Source of the DNA: Ornithodoros turicata
Lineage: Eukaryota; Arthropoda; Arachnida; Ixodida; Argasidae
DNA: 64,000 nucleotides
NCBI RefSeq assembly: GCF_037126465.1
Contig: NC_088206.1
Location: 69,381,687 to 69,445,686, forward strand
Reading direction: 5' to 3'
Notes under the pieces: generated by a model
Database searches by the model: none
What the model was told of the DNA's origin: nothing
The model's input: the letters and a program-made list of their open reading frames with translations, nothing else
Shown: positions 22,169-35,501 of the stretch, one piece after another
How positions within the stretch are numbered: the stretch's first letter is position 1
Layout: each line of letters opens with the position of its first letter
Program-made: the position numbers and the translations under genes

Positions 22169-25100
22169 GTATTGTCAATGTATTGTCCACAATTGACCAC
22201 TCCGCAGAGATTACGTAAGGCGTCAAACGAAACAGCATTGCTAAAAATAACACATACAGATCAGTGCAGTTCAAAGTTTGTGGTGTGCGGAATTTCGTTG
22301 TGCGCAAGTTCAACTCGGATGCAAAGGTAACGATCGATGACGCTGTGACTGCCGGAAGATCCGTTCAGTTTCCATCGCTTGCCATCTCTTCTTATGTATG
22401 ATAGAATGTTTAGGGTACAAATATTTCCAAAAGAAAAAGTATTATTCGTTGGTCACAGTTGTAGATATTTTGAACCGATTTGAACTACTATTTCTCTTGG
22501 ACAGTTTCGACATCGCGTTCGCACGTTGCTCCACCTTGCGTGAGAACACGAAACGTGATACAACCCGCAGTTCCCGTTGCGGTGCCAGTATAGCGTACCG
22601 CTCCAAATAAATTCCTTTCCCCTTCAGGTAGCACATCTCCTACATTCATCGCGCAACAAATCCAACTATAATCTCATCCCGCTCCAAGGAATGTCGCATT
22701 TCCACACCTTCTTTCTATTCGCGGACCCCTCCACCACCACACCCCTGAGGGGGCAGGAAAGACGAGACCGGCGTTTGATGCCTCCGGCACGCAGCGCCGC
22801 ACTTATCAACGCAACGCATGTATGAACCAACAAGCACAGATACATGACAGCCCGTTTGGAGCGCCCTCTGGCGGGCGGACATCACCAAATTTGGATGCTT
22901 TTTTTTTTCTTCTCATATATATGTCTCTTTTTTTGTTTTGCGTCTGGCGTCGCTCATAGCGCATCATGAATCGTTCTCATTGTTGTTACACCCCCCCTAT
23001 GTTTTTAGGCTCCCGCGAAAAGTGCCCCCGTTAGCCGGCAGTCACGATGGCGCCACCATCGTGCACACTATTTGGTCTACGTCGTCGGCAGGCTATATCT
23101 TTGTTGAAAAGAGGTGTTATGTTGTGAAGTGTAGGGATGCGGGGGGGGGGATTAAAGGGGGCGTGGTTGACGGAGTGTTGCGGGAACGAGGGGAAGGGGA
23201 GAGAGGGAGGTTCGTTTGCGACGACAGATGCTGCGCATATAGCTCGTTAAGGGTGGAGAGGAGGAAAGTGCGTCACGTGGTAGCAGCTGTTACGTGATTC
23301 GGTTCAGTGAGCCCCCTCATTTGGGGTTTAAGCCGAATGTGGGTTCACACACCAGAGGGCGAGCCTTGGGCAGGTATTAACACTCCCAATTGGGATGGTC
23401 TTCTTCTATGTTACTAGTGTGCGAGACCACGGTTTTGTTCGTTGTACTCTCTACTGGTACTCCCCGGTACTAGTACTCCCTACTCCTCCTCTGTATACAC
23501 CTCAACACCGCTCACAGTTTCTTCACGGTGTTAATACGCACAAATAGTGAAAACTGAGCTAATGTCGCAGTTAGTTGGGTTATAGCCCAACTGATAGTGA
23601 CACTAGCTAACAGTACTTGCAATGACTTCAACAAAGTAACGAATAGCATGGATACAGGCGCTTCTTTGAAGATGTCCTAGTCAAGTCACGGCTTCAAAAA
23701 AGACTCGTCGTAAAGATGTTTGTACAGAGACCTAGTGCCATTACCGTACTCCGTCGCTCGTGCTTTTGAATCTACTTTCTTCAAGGTATCCGGAGCTGCC
23801 AGTGGATTTGGACTCTTCGGGTTGTTGGACCTCCAATTCGCTACAACAGTTTGCCTTTGCGTAGGGGAGAGGGCAAAGCTTGGAGAAGCCACGTGACCAA
23901 GTGTCTGTCCAATCACAAGGCAGGAATAAGGGAGTATTCGTTGACCGGCACGGATCCACGGAAGAAACAACGTGCGCCTCGTAACCTTGACCTGTTTCCC
24001 TTACACCCTTATTTGGGAGAGAGACCCATGACATGGTCGCTCCACGGACAACAGGGGAAAGTGGGAAACAGAGGAGCTGCGCAAACAGCTGACGTTCTTG
24101 CATAGCGTATATATCGGCCATATTTCGGCAATACTGGTTCAATATTGGATCAATATTTCTAATATCCAGCCAGTATTGGACCGAGATGTGCTGCACCTTG
24201 GGATCATGTACGCATTGAACAGCACACCATAGTATTGAAGAAAAAAGAATAATTTTTCAACGTCTCGTACTTGGAGAGAGAGGGGAAAAAAATCCTCCAA
24301 CACACATACGCGCGTCAAGCTCTGACGTCGTCAGAGAAGCGAGAACTATACGGCCATTCCCATTGGTAGTCGAAAGCACGTGACCTCCCGCGCACGGCCT
24401 CATTGGCGGAGACGTTTGCGGTGGATATCGGAGCAGGAATAGTTTCGGTTTTCGCAGTGCTGGTTTTCTAGGCTATGTCTATTCCTTCTTATTATTGTTT
24501 CATTACCCTTCATGCGCACGCAGCTGGAAGTGCTATGGAGTAGTCAGCACACACATGCTAATAGAGCCTACAGCCTCTAGTTCTTCTTTCTATCTATATC
24601 TTCCAATGCAATGCAATACCATTCACAGTAATTACTCCCTGTTTCCACCCCAATCAACCCATTTGCACGCTGTATCTATAACACGGCATAGCATAACACA
24701 AAGCTTGGAGCGGAATGAATGTCCCGCTGTGCTGTTGCTCCAGTGAAGACAGCCGGGCACAAAACGTTCAATAATGATGAACTGGCCGGACCAGTCAACT
24801 GCCCGAGGCAATGACGACTGAGTGCACTTCACCAGCGCCCCCCTTCTTTGGCGGGAGAGAAATCGGCATATCGAACTGTCCTTGATGCTCCCAAGGGGAT
24901 AATTAGCGCCGATAGCGAAAATAATAATAATAATGGTAGAGGGCGCGCCCCTTCGTTGATGAAGATGGACGGAGTGTTTTACGTAGTATTTTGAAATGGA
25001 AAACGACGACGACGACATTTAATGACGCGAGGGCTGCTGACGAAGCGGGGAAGCGGTGTTTGGTTAATTCGAAGGATCGAACGTGTTTACTTTCGGATTA

Positions 25101-28100
25101 CGTTTGAATCAGTCGAGCGAAAGTTCGTAAGCATTCCCTCACCATATAGGCTGCCTGTAGGCATACTGTAGCGTTGTTGCGCTACTCGTCGTCATTTTTG
25201 ATGATGATGATGGCAATGTGAATGGCGTAACTTTGATGAAAACTTACGAAACGTGGAGAGTCTAGTAGGATAGGAAACTGTGATTTCGGATAGTACGATA
25301 CAAATCGATGAGTTCACTACGAACTGAAAATGTGCGTTTGGGTATAGTACGAATGTGGTAATGTATTTGCGAGTACAGATGTGTTAATATGAATTTTTTT
25401 TTATCCCCCTCCCTTGTTTGTTGCGTCATGCGTTATTTCTTGATTTGCCAGCGTGTAAGGCTGTGGGTCTTCATGCTCTCTGAAGATTAGGTAAGACCAG
25501 ACAGAGAAACCAAAAGCATGGAGATGTTAGTGGATTGGATTGGAGTTAGTCTCGGCGCGGTTCTCCAATGCTCGTACTGTGTGGAGGAATAAACATGAAC
25601 AACAAATACGAAAATCTGTACAACACCTAGGCAGGAAAAGAAAATACTTGCTGCAACCACTTCAGTGCTTACTTGGAAGCATAGCGAGAAAATTCTAGCA
25701 GGTGACCGTTGCCATCTGCAACTTAAAGTTGCAACCAAAATGCAACCAGGAATCAACAAATCCTCAACTTCAACGCCGCACTCTCCTTCAACTGAACAAC
25801 AATAAATCACACTGCCACACGGGGCTTCGCTTCATCATCTATCACGGGTAGACCACGGATCAAACTATCTAGCAGATGTTCTAACAAATGGTCCTTTAAC
25901 CCACCGCGCCCAAGTTGCGTAACAGGGTACACCCGACATCCGGTACATTTGTTGACAAAGGGCTGTGACACCAGCATGCCGACGATACATCCTGCCTGAT
26001 CATCAAAACACGGTTTGCTAGATCTCTGTTCTCTCATTCCATCGTTGCAGACGACACCGCTGTTAGCAGGCGATACCGCTGTTCGCAGACGACAGCGCGC
26101 GTTCCGCTGTCGTCTGCTTCGATTTGCATTCGCCTGCGAGGGGCCCGTGATTAATTAGAGGCAGGAAATGCAGCAAAGCGCGGCTCAATAGCCTAATGGC
26201 GCGTAATATCCTTTTGGGGAAACGAACGGTACGCTATACAATAGGTAATATAATGAACGTTTTAGGTTTGGGGATCTAATAAGCTGAGAATTTTTCGCGC
26301 AGCACCAGGTGGCGAACGCATTAATTGAAAAGAGAATAGCGTGTCGTCTGCATTTGGAAGTCAGTAGGTAAGCAAGGGCGTCTGGTGGAGGTGTGCGAAA
26401 CTATTTTCTTGGGAGTAGCGCGCCTTTTGGCGTTGTGTGTGTCGTAAAATGGCTTCCATGTGCCAAATTTTGTTGATTTTTCCCTCCTCTATTTTGTTGT
26501 ATTTGTATTCAAACGACGCAGAAGAAGACGTGGAAAAAGCGGGGCTTCTTTGGCGTCTTCGATTCGCAGTCGTTTTTTGACCAACCTATCCAAACATACT
26601 TTATTACGGCTACTTTAGAATTGAAGCAGCAGCCGCTCCGTGTAGGCATTACAAATGTCACCGTCCCTCGAAGTACACATCATCATAGCACTTTACGCGC
26701 AGTAGATTCAACACAAAGAGGACGCCCGTAGTCCAATTCTCTCATGCCATTTCTACGGTCTGCATAGGCACACATCAATTGTCAGTTCGACAGCATTTTA
26801 AAACGTCTGAGCGCTATGGTGACACGGTCTATCTGTCCCATTCCGATGTATGGCACACTCAGCAAATGTCTCTCCTGGTGCGCGAGAATTGATGACGATG
26901 TTATAGTATGTTTTTATTTTATTATTTTTGCCTTCGTATGGGTGTCGAGCGCATTTTTCCGCACGGGCGCTTTTTATGTTTTGTATGTTTTAGTACGCGC
27001 GCGCGTATCCGCGCTTGGAGTATTGTCTGTTTCGGTGTGTGTACGAAATGGGGGTAGTTTGCATCAGGCGTCCGCCGCTCTTAGCGGAGTGCACGCAGTT
27101 GTCAGGCAACGATGAGCGCGAGAAGTGCCCGTCTGCTTTTATCGGTCGTCTGCGTGATCGTGGATGGATCCACATTTTTTTTCCAGATGTTTCATTTATT
27201 ATTATTATTATTTGTGTCTCTAGATACTGAAATTGTCACGGATAAGTTTGGCACTTATTATCGTTAATGTTGTTAGCTGTTGTAAGAACATGGTGTGATA
27301 CTTGTGTAGCAATTTACGGTGTTTCGTTTTGAAAGTAGCTGAGTTCTTTCGCTTTGAATATATCTTTAGCTTTGCCTGTTAATGTCTAATTTTTTAAAAA
27401 TATTTTGTCAGGTTGTGGTGAAATGATGAACCATAAAATAACAAGGATGTGCTCACTGCACAAGGAGTCGTGAAGTCTATAACTTATGCTTTTATCTTAC
27501 CTGTGATTGCGAAGTAAACGTGCGCTAAAGAACATCTCTCGGACGATGACGTATGAAAGAGGAACGGTATTCCCGGTAACAAAATCAAAGACTCTACTCA
27601 GTTTCAGTGCGAAAAAGAAGAAGGAGAAGACATCACCAGGTGTCATTCCTCATCCACATTCAAGGCCATGTTCGAGGCACGCTAACCTATAATCACTACT
27701 TGTCTCCTCCAAACCGCACCAAGCCACCTATCAAGTAAAACAGACATCACATTATACCGGCGAAAAAGACAGGACGTAACCTCAGCCACCTGCAAGTCTT
27801 CTCACGCTAAGAACACAACGAGCATGAAAGGCGGGGGCAGACGAAAACCGAAACCAAAACTAAAATCGCAGAAGAGGCATTCGCAGACGGAGAAAGTAAA
27901 ACAAAGCGTTCCGAGTTCTGTCTCAACTTTATTCTGCCATATGGCAGTGTCTAGCAATATGGTGTATAAACAAGCACATAAAAAAAAAAAAAAAAATTAC
28001 ACTGCCGGACAGCCACGCAGGTGGTTCTTTAGTGGCGGGTGCTTTCCAGACGACGTATATATCGTTCGCGTAGCAGACGACCGATTGCCCAGTGTTCGTG

Positions 28101-29173
28101 ACCTCGCAAGGCTTTTCGGCTAAGTGCGACCTTCGGACGAGGTTGACCGGTTTTTTGGCGTTTGTAGATCCAATGATTGTGGCAGAAAGAACAGACGACA
28201 TGGGAAACGAGTGTATTATGGGTACGGTACGGAACGTATGTATATTTGCGATGCTGGGAGACGATGGCGCGGCCTGTGCTGTGAAGTTTTTCTCTGGTGC
28301 TTATATTTAGTGTTGATAGTTTCTCGTGTCATTTTGCTATCTTGTTTCTTTCGTTCTTGCAGTTACGCTTTGCAGCGGGGAAGTATAGAAATAGTATACT
28401 CAGTACACTGGAAACTTAGTGTAGAACTACTTTCGTTGTTGTTAAAACGCATTTTAATATGAAAAATGGGGCTGCGAACTTTCAAAAGGGAAAATCTGTT
28501 TCTCACCGCATGACTCAGGAAGAGAGAGAGAGAAAATCAATGAGTGTTCATAGACAAATAATAATGGTACTAGCACGCGATCATCATTTGTCCATAAAGA
28601 GTTATGAATCAGTGGTCGAGTGAATAATGTAGTCTTGTAGAACTTCATTTAGCAGTAAAATGAGTAGAAAATAGGTGAATAGTACCACTTCCCCTTTTGA
28701 GGTGACCACGCATGCAGAAAGTTACAGCTGGTAGTTCAGTAACAATACTATAAATAAGTAGAAGATAGCACATCAGAGCGAGGCTGGTCTGAAACTCAAT
28801 TGGAGGATTCGCACCTCTTACAATATAACTCAATCGTATCAGCAGTACAGGGTTGCTGGAAAAGAGAAGCAGCTGCCATTGGCGAATTGTCGCCTGTCCC
28901 TATTGACGGATATGTGGTCAACAGGATGGGAGCAGAATCCACGAGGGTCAGTTCGGTGTATTAGGTTTCGAATCTTCTCACGTTCAACGAGAATCCCTCG
29001 AAAGAGGTTGGCAACATGTGCACGTCGCTTGTTACGCCGTACTAGCTATTATGGCGAGGCCATATCAAAATTATAAGTGACATCTGACTTGTCTAGTGAG
29101 TATCGGTACCTACGTGTACCGCGTGCCGATATACCGGTACACAGCACAGGTACCATGTGACGGACCATGCGAC
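22169..29173 (+). other. Gene-free stretch with motif clusters
   Basis: No supported gene. Nonamer copies at 26047, 26085, 26109, 26343, 27145 and 28073. A G-run with GGGGG clusters lies near 23140-23200 and an ATT run near 27197-27210. Open frames of up to 150 codons here carry no family motif. Confidence 0.5.
26047..26117. repeat. 19-bp periodic cluster of GCAGACGAC
   Basis: GCAGACGAC at 26047, the variant GCAGGCGAT at 26066 and GCAGACGAC at 26085 are 19 bp apart and share the trailing ACCGCTGTT. An inverted exact copy follows at 26109-26117. Confidence 0.75.
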
Positions 29174-29206
<33 letters not shown>

Positions 29207-29310
29207 CTTTATTCAGGTATACACACAATACAAAACATGCATATCAACCCTCCTAAGCCAGAAGGCTTGTAGGTTGGGCCAGGAAGACAGCATGGCAAGA
29301 TATACAATAA
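29174..29310 (-). mobile_element. 3' end of a LINE with (TAA)n tail
   Basis: Read on the minus strand: a GC-containing 3'UTR, then GAATAAAGATTTATTATTAT continuing as ten or so TTA repeats, i.e. a polyadenylation-like signal with a trinucleotide tail as in CR1/L2-type elements. The coding part is absent. Confidence 0.7.
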
Positions 29311-31627
29311 TACTATAGATATAGATGTACAATCAAACATATGCACAAAAATACAAAGACATACAAATAATAATAATACAATATATGTATAATTATTATT
29401 ATTTTGTGTACATGTACAAAATACATGTACACACTATGTCCTTCCTTGTATGTACTTTTTTCTTCCCTTATATTGAAACGGCGAAGCTTGAACCTAATAC
29501 GTACTTCGTATTGACTCTCTCATATTCTATCTCTCTCTCTTTCTTATATATATATATATATCCGCCCTTACCATCCCGTCACTGCACAAGAAGACACTAC
29601 CACCAATTCACGAAAGATAGCTGTTTCTCATCGCGAACAGCGGGCAACTCTGTATCGCTGATTCGACTGAATTATTCAAGCTGTGTATCTTCCAATGGAG
29701 TTCCAATTCCCCGAGGCGTCTCTTCGCTCCGATGTTCGACCTTTCATACATCCCCCCCCCCCCCCCCCCCGCTCCAACTATCGGTTCCAAAACCGTCTCT
29801 GTATTTTCTGCGGAATTCTAACTGCATTTGAAGAGCCGCCCTTCGAAAATGTGAAACAGAATCGCGCCGTCATTTGATTTCATCTTTTCTTTTTTAAAAA
29901 CAAAACCAGAAGAAAGAAAAAAAAAAGCGACGAAATAATTCTTTTTTTTTTTCTCCTCCGCTTCATTAGGGAGAAGTGCCCGGAGAGATACCTTATCCGT
30001 TTGTCCATAAAGATTCATTAGTGTTATTTTTTAAATTCCCATACATAATTATGTCCCCGGCGTGTCTTTAGCGAAGTACCAGAGACGTGCCTCATTTTTA
30101 ATGCTGCTTTTTTTAAAGAAAAAATATTTCTTTCGATGTCCGACTACAGTTTCATTAACAACGATCAAAGACTCGCTTCCGTAGCGGATTTCTCCCCCCC
30201 CCCCTTTTTTTTTTCTTTCTTTCCAGAGATTACTGGGTTATAGGAATTGTAATAATACTTTCTTCACAGAGTTAGATAGTAAAAGGACTGTCGAGGGAGG
30301 GACCCGGTGGTATTTCGGATTCCCTTTGAAGTGTTGTTCACAGACACCTTGGGAAGTACATATTATGTGTCGAATATGATATGCGCAATGTGCTGGGATG
30401 GTTATCGAGACTGTTGCAAAGTTCTCACAAGTTATAAGCTATTGTCAGACATTCATCTATATTGATGCGATACGTAAAAACGGCTCGCTGCATTCGCGGC
30501 TCATTACTGATTAATTTTTTTTAGGGTCATTTAATTGTAGTGTGTGTAGGGGCGAAGTGCTCGAAGGGGTGTCCTTGAGCCGAGTAAAGGACAGCATAAG
30601 ATCTGCATTGTGTGTGTCAAATTCGTATCTTAAAGTCACAAACAGTGCCCTTATATTTCGCGAGTCTTGACAATTTTCAGAAATAAATTTCGTGCTTTCC
30701 AGCCCTTTCTCTCTCTTTCTTTCTCTCTCTCTCTCTCTTTCCCCCTGTCTTTTTGTCTGATCTTACGGTCATCTCAGCTGCTGTTTTCTTTTTGCTACTG
30801 CCTTAAGCTGTATAATTATGTCGAACTAATTACACTGCTGAATGCTCAAATACTATACAGTTATTATCCGTAATAAAAACTATTCTGTAAAAAAGATTAT
30901 ACTACTATAACAAAAGTATAGCATATTCCTTCAAAATTTCAGCAAGAAAAAAAAAACAGAAAAACGCGTATTGTTTGAAGAACTCTTTTTCCCAAGTTAC
31001 CGAAATACACCACCTCGAATGTCCCGAATCTCATCCGGGTCTCACGTCACGTCACGGCAGGTATCTCAGCCAATGAGGCGGCCGCGGGAGTGGTCACGTG
31101 CGTACGACAACCAATACGAGTGCAGTACAATGCATTACGTCATTGTGCCCTCACATGTTCCTGCTCGCCAGTAAACAGTGACCACGGCGAACGTTCGACC
31201 GCTTTGTGACAGGCGCACGTGACCGGGAACATTGTGTCTAATCACATTCGTCGTCTGACCAATAAGCTTTTCCTTGTCGCTAATCTGCTTAGAGCGGGGT
31301 CCCTTCCCATCTCCGTAGTGCGCCAGTTTATAGAACGGCAAGTCCGAGCACCTAATTTTCTCCGAGCGAACGGCGCATTAGCCGAGTCCCTGCAAGTCTT
31401 TGAACCGGGATGCATACAGCACACGATGATTCGTGATTGGAAGATTACTTATTCACAAAGTCCATCGACTTCATCGTTGCTTTGACGTCATTGTGAGGAA
31501 CTGCCTAGAAATCGTAAGCGGAGGGGGCACAAGATGCGCACTTCCTTGACAGCGATTGGTCAAGTATAGTGCAATGTTGTACTGCACTGTCTAAAAAGGC
31601 GTCTTTCGGAATGAACATAAAGTGTCC
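29311..31627 (+). other. Gene-free stretch
   Basis: No supported gene. It holds several low-complexity tracts: AATAATAAT near 29365, TATATA near 29547, poly-C at 29752-29770, T/C runs near 30195-30225 and CTCT runs near 30710-30740. Confidence 0.5.
29752..29770. repeat. Poly-C run
   Basis: Nineteen consecutive C. Such runs are prone to length errors in assembly and polymorphism. Confidence 0.95.
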
Positions 31628-31735
31628 AAAAAAGGCGTGCGCTTCCGATTTTGAACAAACCAGAGGAAAGAGAACAGTATATCATTCGGGATGATGGTTC
31701 CCTTGGAACGTGTGATGTGGTGAAGCGATATTTTA
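31628..31735. mobile_element. Half copy of the CACTCTTAAAAATGAAC MITE
   Basis: AAAAAAGGCGTGCGCTTCCG, TTTTGAACAAA, TATCATTCGGGATGATGGTT, then GTGATGTGGTGAAG follow the right arm of the palindromic element at 32778-33032 in the same order. The matching left arm is missing. Confidence 0.6.
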
Positions 31736-31867
31736 TCATTGTGCAGAGAAATGGTAGAAACAGTACAGTACCGGTACCAGTAACGGTACGGTAGCGAGCG
31801 GTAATGAGCGGCGTACTACGTGTACAGTTGGAGAGAGGACAGCAAATGTGGGTTAGTATGCGAACTT

Positions 31868-32020
31868 CTTCAAGCAGCAAGAGACAGAAAAAAGAACACG
31901 CTCAACAAGACTATCTGCTTGCAGAAGATCTTGCAGAAGATCTGTTTGCAGACGACAAGACGATCTGCTGCAGATCGTCTTGTTCTGCGTGTTCTCGTCT
32001 CCGTGTCTTGCTGCTTGAAG
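31868..32020. repeat. Foldback repeat containing the nonamer and GATCTGC palindromes
   Basis: Left arm CTTCAAGCAGCAAGAGACAG, then GAACACGC and AACAAGACTATCTGC; right arm GCAGATCGTCTTGTT, GCGTGTTC, then GTGTCTTGCTGCTTGAAG. The interval holds a doubled TTGCAGAAGATC, an exact GCAGACGAC (31948), and the perfect palindrome centred at about 31970 (ACAAGACGATCTGC with its complement). Confidence 0.75.
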
Positions 32021-32777
32021 ATGCTCGCTCAGTATACCAACTACAATTAAAAACATTAGTAATCATAAATAAGCAAGATTTTTATTGATGCCCTGGACAC
32101 CACGTGTTCAAAATTCACAGTTTAGTTTGACCTTAACAAGTTTGTAACGAACCTTTTCAACCCGCGACTGCGAACAATACAGAACAACTCTTCTGCAAAC
32201 AATGCCTTTGTTACGCTCACAACACAAAAACGAGGAATGCGTTTACGAAACATTGTGCTCATTCCACTCGTCCTCATCATCGCGCGATTGTCGCGAAAAT
32301 TTTGCACGTTGTCGCATGTGCTGAAGTGCGCTTTCGACGCGTTGCTAGAGGGCGCCACGGGCGCGGAAGTCAATTCCAACACGCGCGAATTCCATATCGA
32401 ACGGTATTCGAAACACGCGCTCGCGCTTGGAGTTTATAGCGGACGGAGGCAGAGGGAAATATTTTCGCGGGATGCATTTTCAATTCGAACCGCGCTTACG
32501 ATGAAGTTGGCGGAATATGCTGCACAGCATGCGTTGGCAACATTGGGCGCGGTACCTTTTAAGGAATCGAGCGGAGTGAAGGGGAGAGGAGAAAAGTTAT
32601 GCTGCTTTCGAAACAGTTAGTCATTGGGGTGGGGGTGGGGGGATGTTAGGCAGTGAAGATTGGGAGGCAGTAAATGACCAACCTGTTGTTAAAATTCCTC
32701 TGCGTGTTCCGTTGTCGTCTGCACAACACAAAGCAAGTCTCTTATTGGCGTGGCCGCACAGTCGTCTGCTATAACCA

Positions 32778-33032
32778 CACTCTTAAAAATGAACTTCACC
32801 GCATAGCACGCTCCTAGCCAACCATCATCTCAAATGATATCGTTATCTAGCCTAATTTGTTGAAAACAGGAGGCGTACGCCTTTTTTTGTGACACTTATG
32901 CTGCTCATAATTGTCACAAAAAGGCGTACGCCTCCAGTTTTCAACAAATCATAGCAGATAACGATATCATTCGAGATGATGGTTGGCTAGGACTAGGAGC
33001 GTGCCATACGGTGATGTTCATTTTTAATAGTG
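32778..33032. mobile_element. Palindromic MITE, CACTCTTAAAAATGAACTTC family
   Basis: Arms of about 115-125 bp nearly perfectly paired: CACTCTTAAAAATGAACTTC, CCTAGCCAACCATCATCTC, TGATATCGTTATCT, GGAGGCGTACGCC. The right arm is the complement, ending GTTCATTTTTAATAGTG. Spacer about 25 bp. I associate this terminal sequence with tick genomes, but that is recollection, not a search. Confidence 0.88.
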
Positions 33033-33766
33033 CAGGATTCCGGGTTTTCGGGATTATCCGGGGAAAAAAAATACGAAGAAAAGACGCCGGCAAAATTTGT
33101 ATTGCGATGCGGATTTATCCGAAAAACTCCGCTTTTTTAGGTTCCATTAGCCGAGAGCTCAGCAAAAAAAGCCATGCCCTGAACACTGGCCATCCCCTAC
33201 GACAAGTCTACGATCTCCATCCTCATACTGTGCCCCCCCCTCGCGAACGAGTACTCTGTTTAATGACTCAACTCGATATGAGAGCGTTTGAGGCCATTTC
33301 AGCCACTTCTCAAGGTTACTAGAAAAACATCCAACGCCTTTCCCTTTTTCTATGCATCATGTTCCTCCTCCTCCTCAAAGTGCGCAAGGAAGCACAGGTG
33401 ACATGCAGACTGTGTTCTTGAAAGTGCAGCTGGAACTCCGACAATAAACTGTTATGCAAGTGAAAGCTGTCTTGCGGATATCTCGAGCAATATCCGGATT
33501 TCAAGATGATCCAGATTTCATGTGCATGTCGTCAGGTGTTCCTCACGTAGCTGTCTGCAAGTACTGCCGCATAACAGTGTGCGCTTCAACCGTGCAGCTT
33601 CTATAATTATTTTTGTGAGTATGTCGGTTCACAGCCGTTGAGATTAACTCGGATGCAAAAATAAACGACGAAAAACTCCGTATTCTCGGGAAATAATCAA
33701 CTCCGAAAAGCGCTCTCCGAATATGCCCGAAAATAAACTAAAAGAAAATGGAACCGTACCTATAAT

Positions 33767-33810
33767 GTCGTCTGCATTGTGTGTCGTCTGCTATATACGC
33801 TGTCGTCTGC
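33767..33810 (+). repeat. Triple GTCGTCTGC cluster
   Basis: Exact copies at 33767, 33783 and 33802, all on the plus strand and each preceded by T; the last two are followed by TAT. The related GTCATCTAC follows at 33813. Confidence 0.85.
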
Positions 33811-35501
33811 TATGTCATCTACTACGATGACGATCGCCGTGATATCACTTGCTGCTGCGGTGTCTTCCGCTGTGATGTTCTCTGTAATGTATCTGCTATC
33901 TGTGTTATCTGTATTCTGAAGACATTGACAATCATTTCACGAGATGGCCGCCGTGCCATTAAAGGTTGCCGCACAACCGCCGCAGCATTTTGCCGCGCAA
34001 ACGTACAAAGGCACGCACGCAGCACAGGGAGATGCCTTGAAGCAGCATTTTCAGTAATGCTGCGCGTGCTCGCCAACAGTGGGCCGTGAACGCGTTGGAG
34101 GGGAGGGTAAGCGAAAGGGATGGGGAATAAGGGATGTTATTAATAAACGCCCAGGTTCGGAACGTTGCGGGTTTCGATACGTGTTTGTGTGGAAGAAATT
34201 AGTGCTGAACCGGCGTCTGTGCACATAAGTTTACTGGTGGGGTAGATTGCTTTGGAGTCAGCGAATTTTTTTAGAAAGAGGGACGGGAGGAGGGGGGAGG
34301 TTCCTCTCTGAACGATTATCCCGGTTGCCCGACTCACAAAACTGGACAGAGCTGGGGAGCGTGCGAAGCAATTTTGAATATGATCCTGCGCTCTAATTAT
34401 CCCCTTTTTTCTCTTTTCGAAATGTGATATGAAAGTGAGCTTTTGAATTGATTTTGCAGCTGTTGTTTGTCTAATACAACATTATGGGAAGATCCAGGAG
34501 CATATTCTGATCAATGGTCCTCAACACTTAGTTACGGGGTAGTTAAATATGGTTAGATATGATCAAAAGCGTACAAACTACGTACATATTTCACACAGTG
34601 CTAACCAAACAGAAAAGGTAAAATAGAAGTTGGAGAAAATAACTAAAAAATAAGCTAAGGTAAAGGACGAACACTGCACTCTTATATTTTCCTGCCACTA
34701 AACCAACACAAGAACGAATATGAACGTTTGTTAACAACAACAACATCATTGTGATGGTGATGATTAAGGTGTCGGAAGTCGCTGTTCAGTAAGTCTAATG
34801 GTGCTTTTAGGGCAGAGCGTTTGGTGGGCTGGATTCGACCATGAACCCAGTAACGACTGTGCCAAGGTGAAGTCGAACTGTTTTGAATTCATTCATTGAT
34901 AACAGATTAGATTTAGCTAGATGATACTAGGCGATATTTGATGATACTAGATTAGACTTAGCAGGAAATACATACTACTCATGCGCACGTTATGACACAT
35001 GGAGGTATCAGCCGCTACCTACCGGACCTATACACAACGAGTTTCGTACGAATTTCGCAATACCGAAACACATGCTGCAGTGGCATGTTTGCAGTTCGAG
35101 CAGTGCATGACGGGAGCTATTCATGACGAAGTTTCGCTAACAGGACGCAGACTTTCCTAACGAGACCGCTGTATAGTGACATGGCGGGAGACCGAGCAGG
35201 GAGGCGAATGCAAACATTCGCTCATTATAACTTCAATCAACCTATAGCTCAGCCCTGCCAATTGCAAACACCGTCGTGCTTATAGGACAGCTTTTGCTTC
35301 AGTGCGGCAGTGCTGCGATAATTATCGTATTTATTTCGACACAGAAAAGTAGGCAGTATGAATTATTCTGTGACCGAAATGTGGTAACACGGAGACAGAC
35401 AAAAAACTAAACGACAACTGTCGAACAGTTTGTTGAACACGGATACGTCAAACTGTTTGTTCAAGTAGCAGAGCAAGCGTTTGGGCTGGTTGGTTCATAT
35501 T
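33811..35501 (+). other. Gene-free stretch
   Basis: No supported gene and no clear repeat apart from short CATCAT/GATGATG runs. Confidence 0.5.

Noticed and set aside
24105..24200. ATATTGG/CCAATAT inverted words
   Set aside because: Short dispersed matches without consistent pairing; no element boundaries.
32237..32620. 127-codon plus-strand open frame in unique CpG-rich DNA
   Set aside because: Longest frame not tied to a repeat, but no recognisable domain, and CpG-rich DNA lacks stops by chance.
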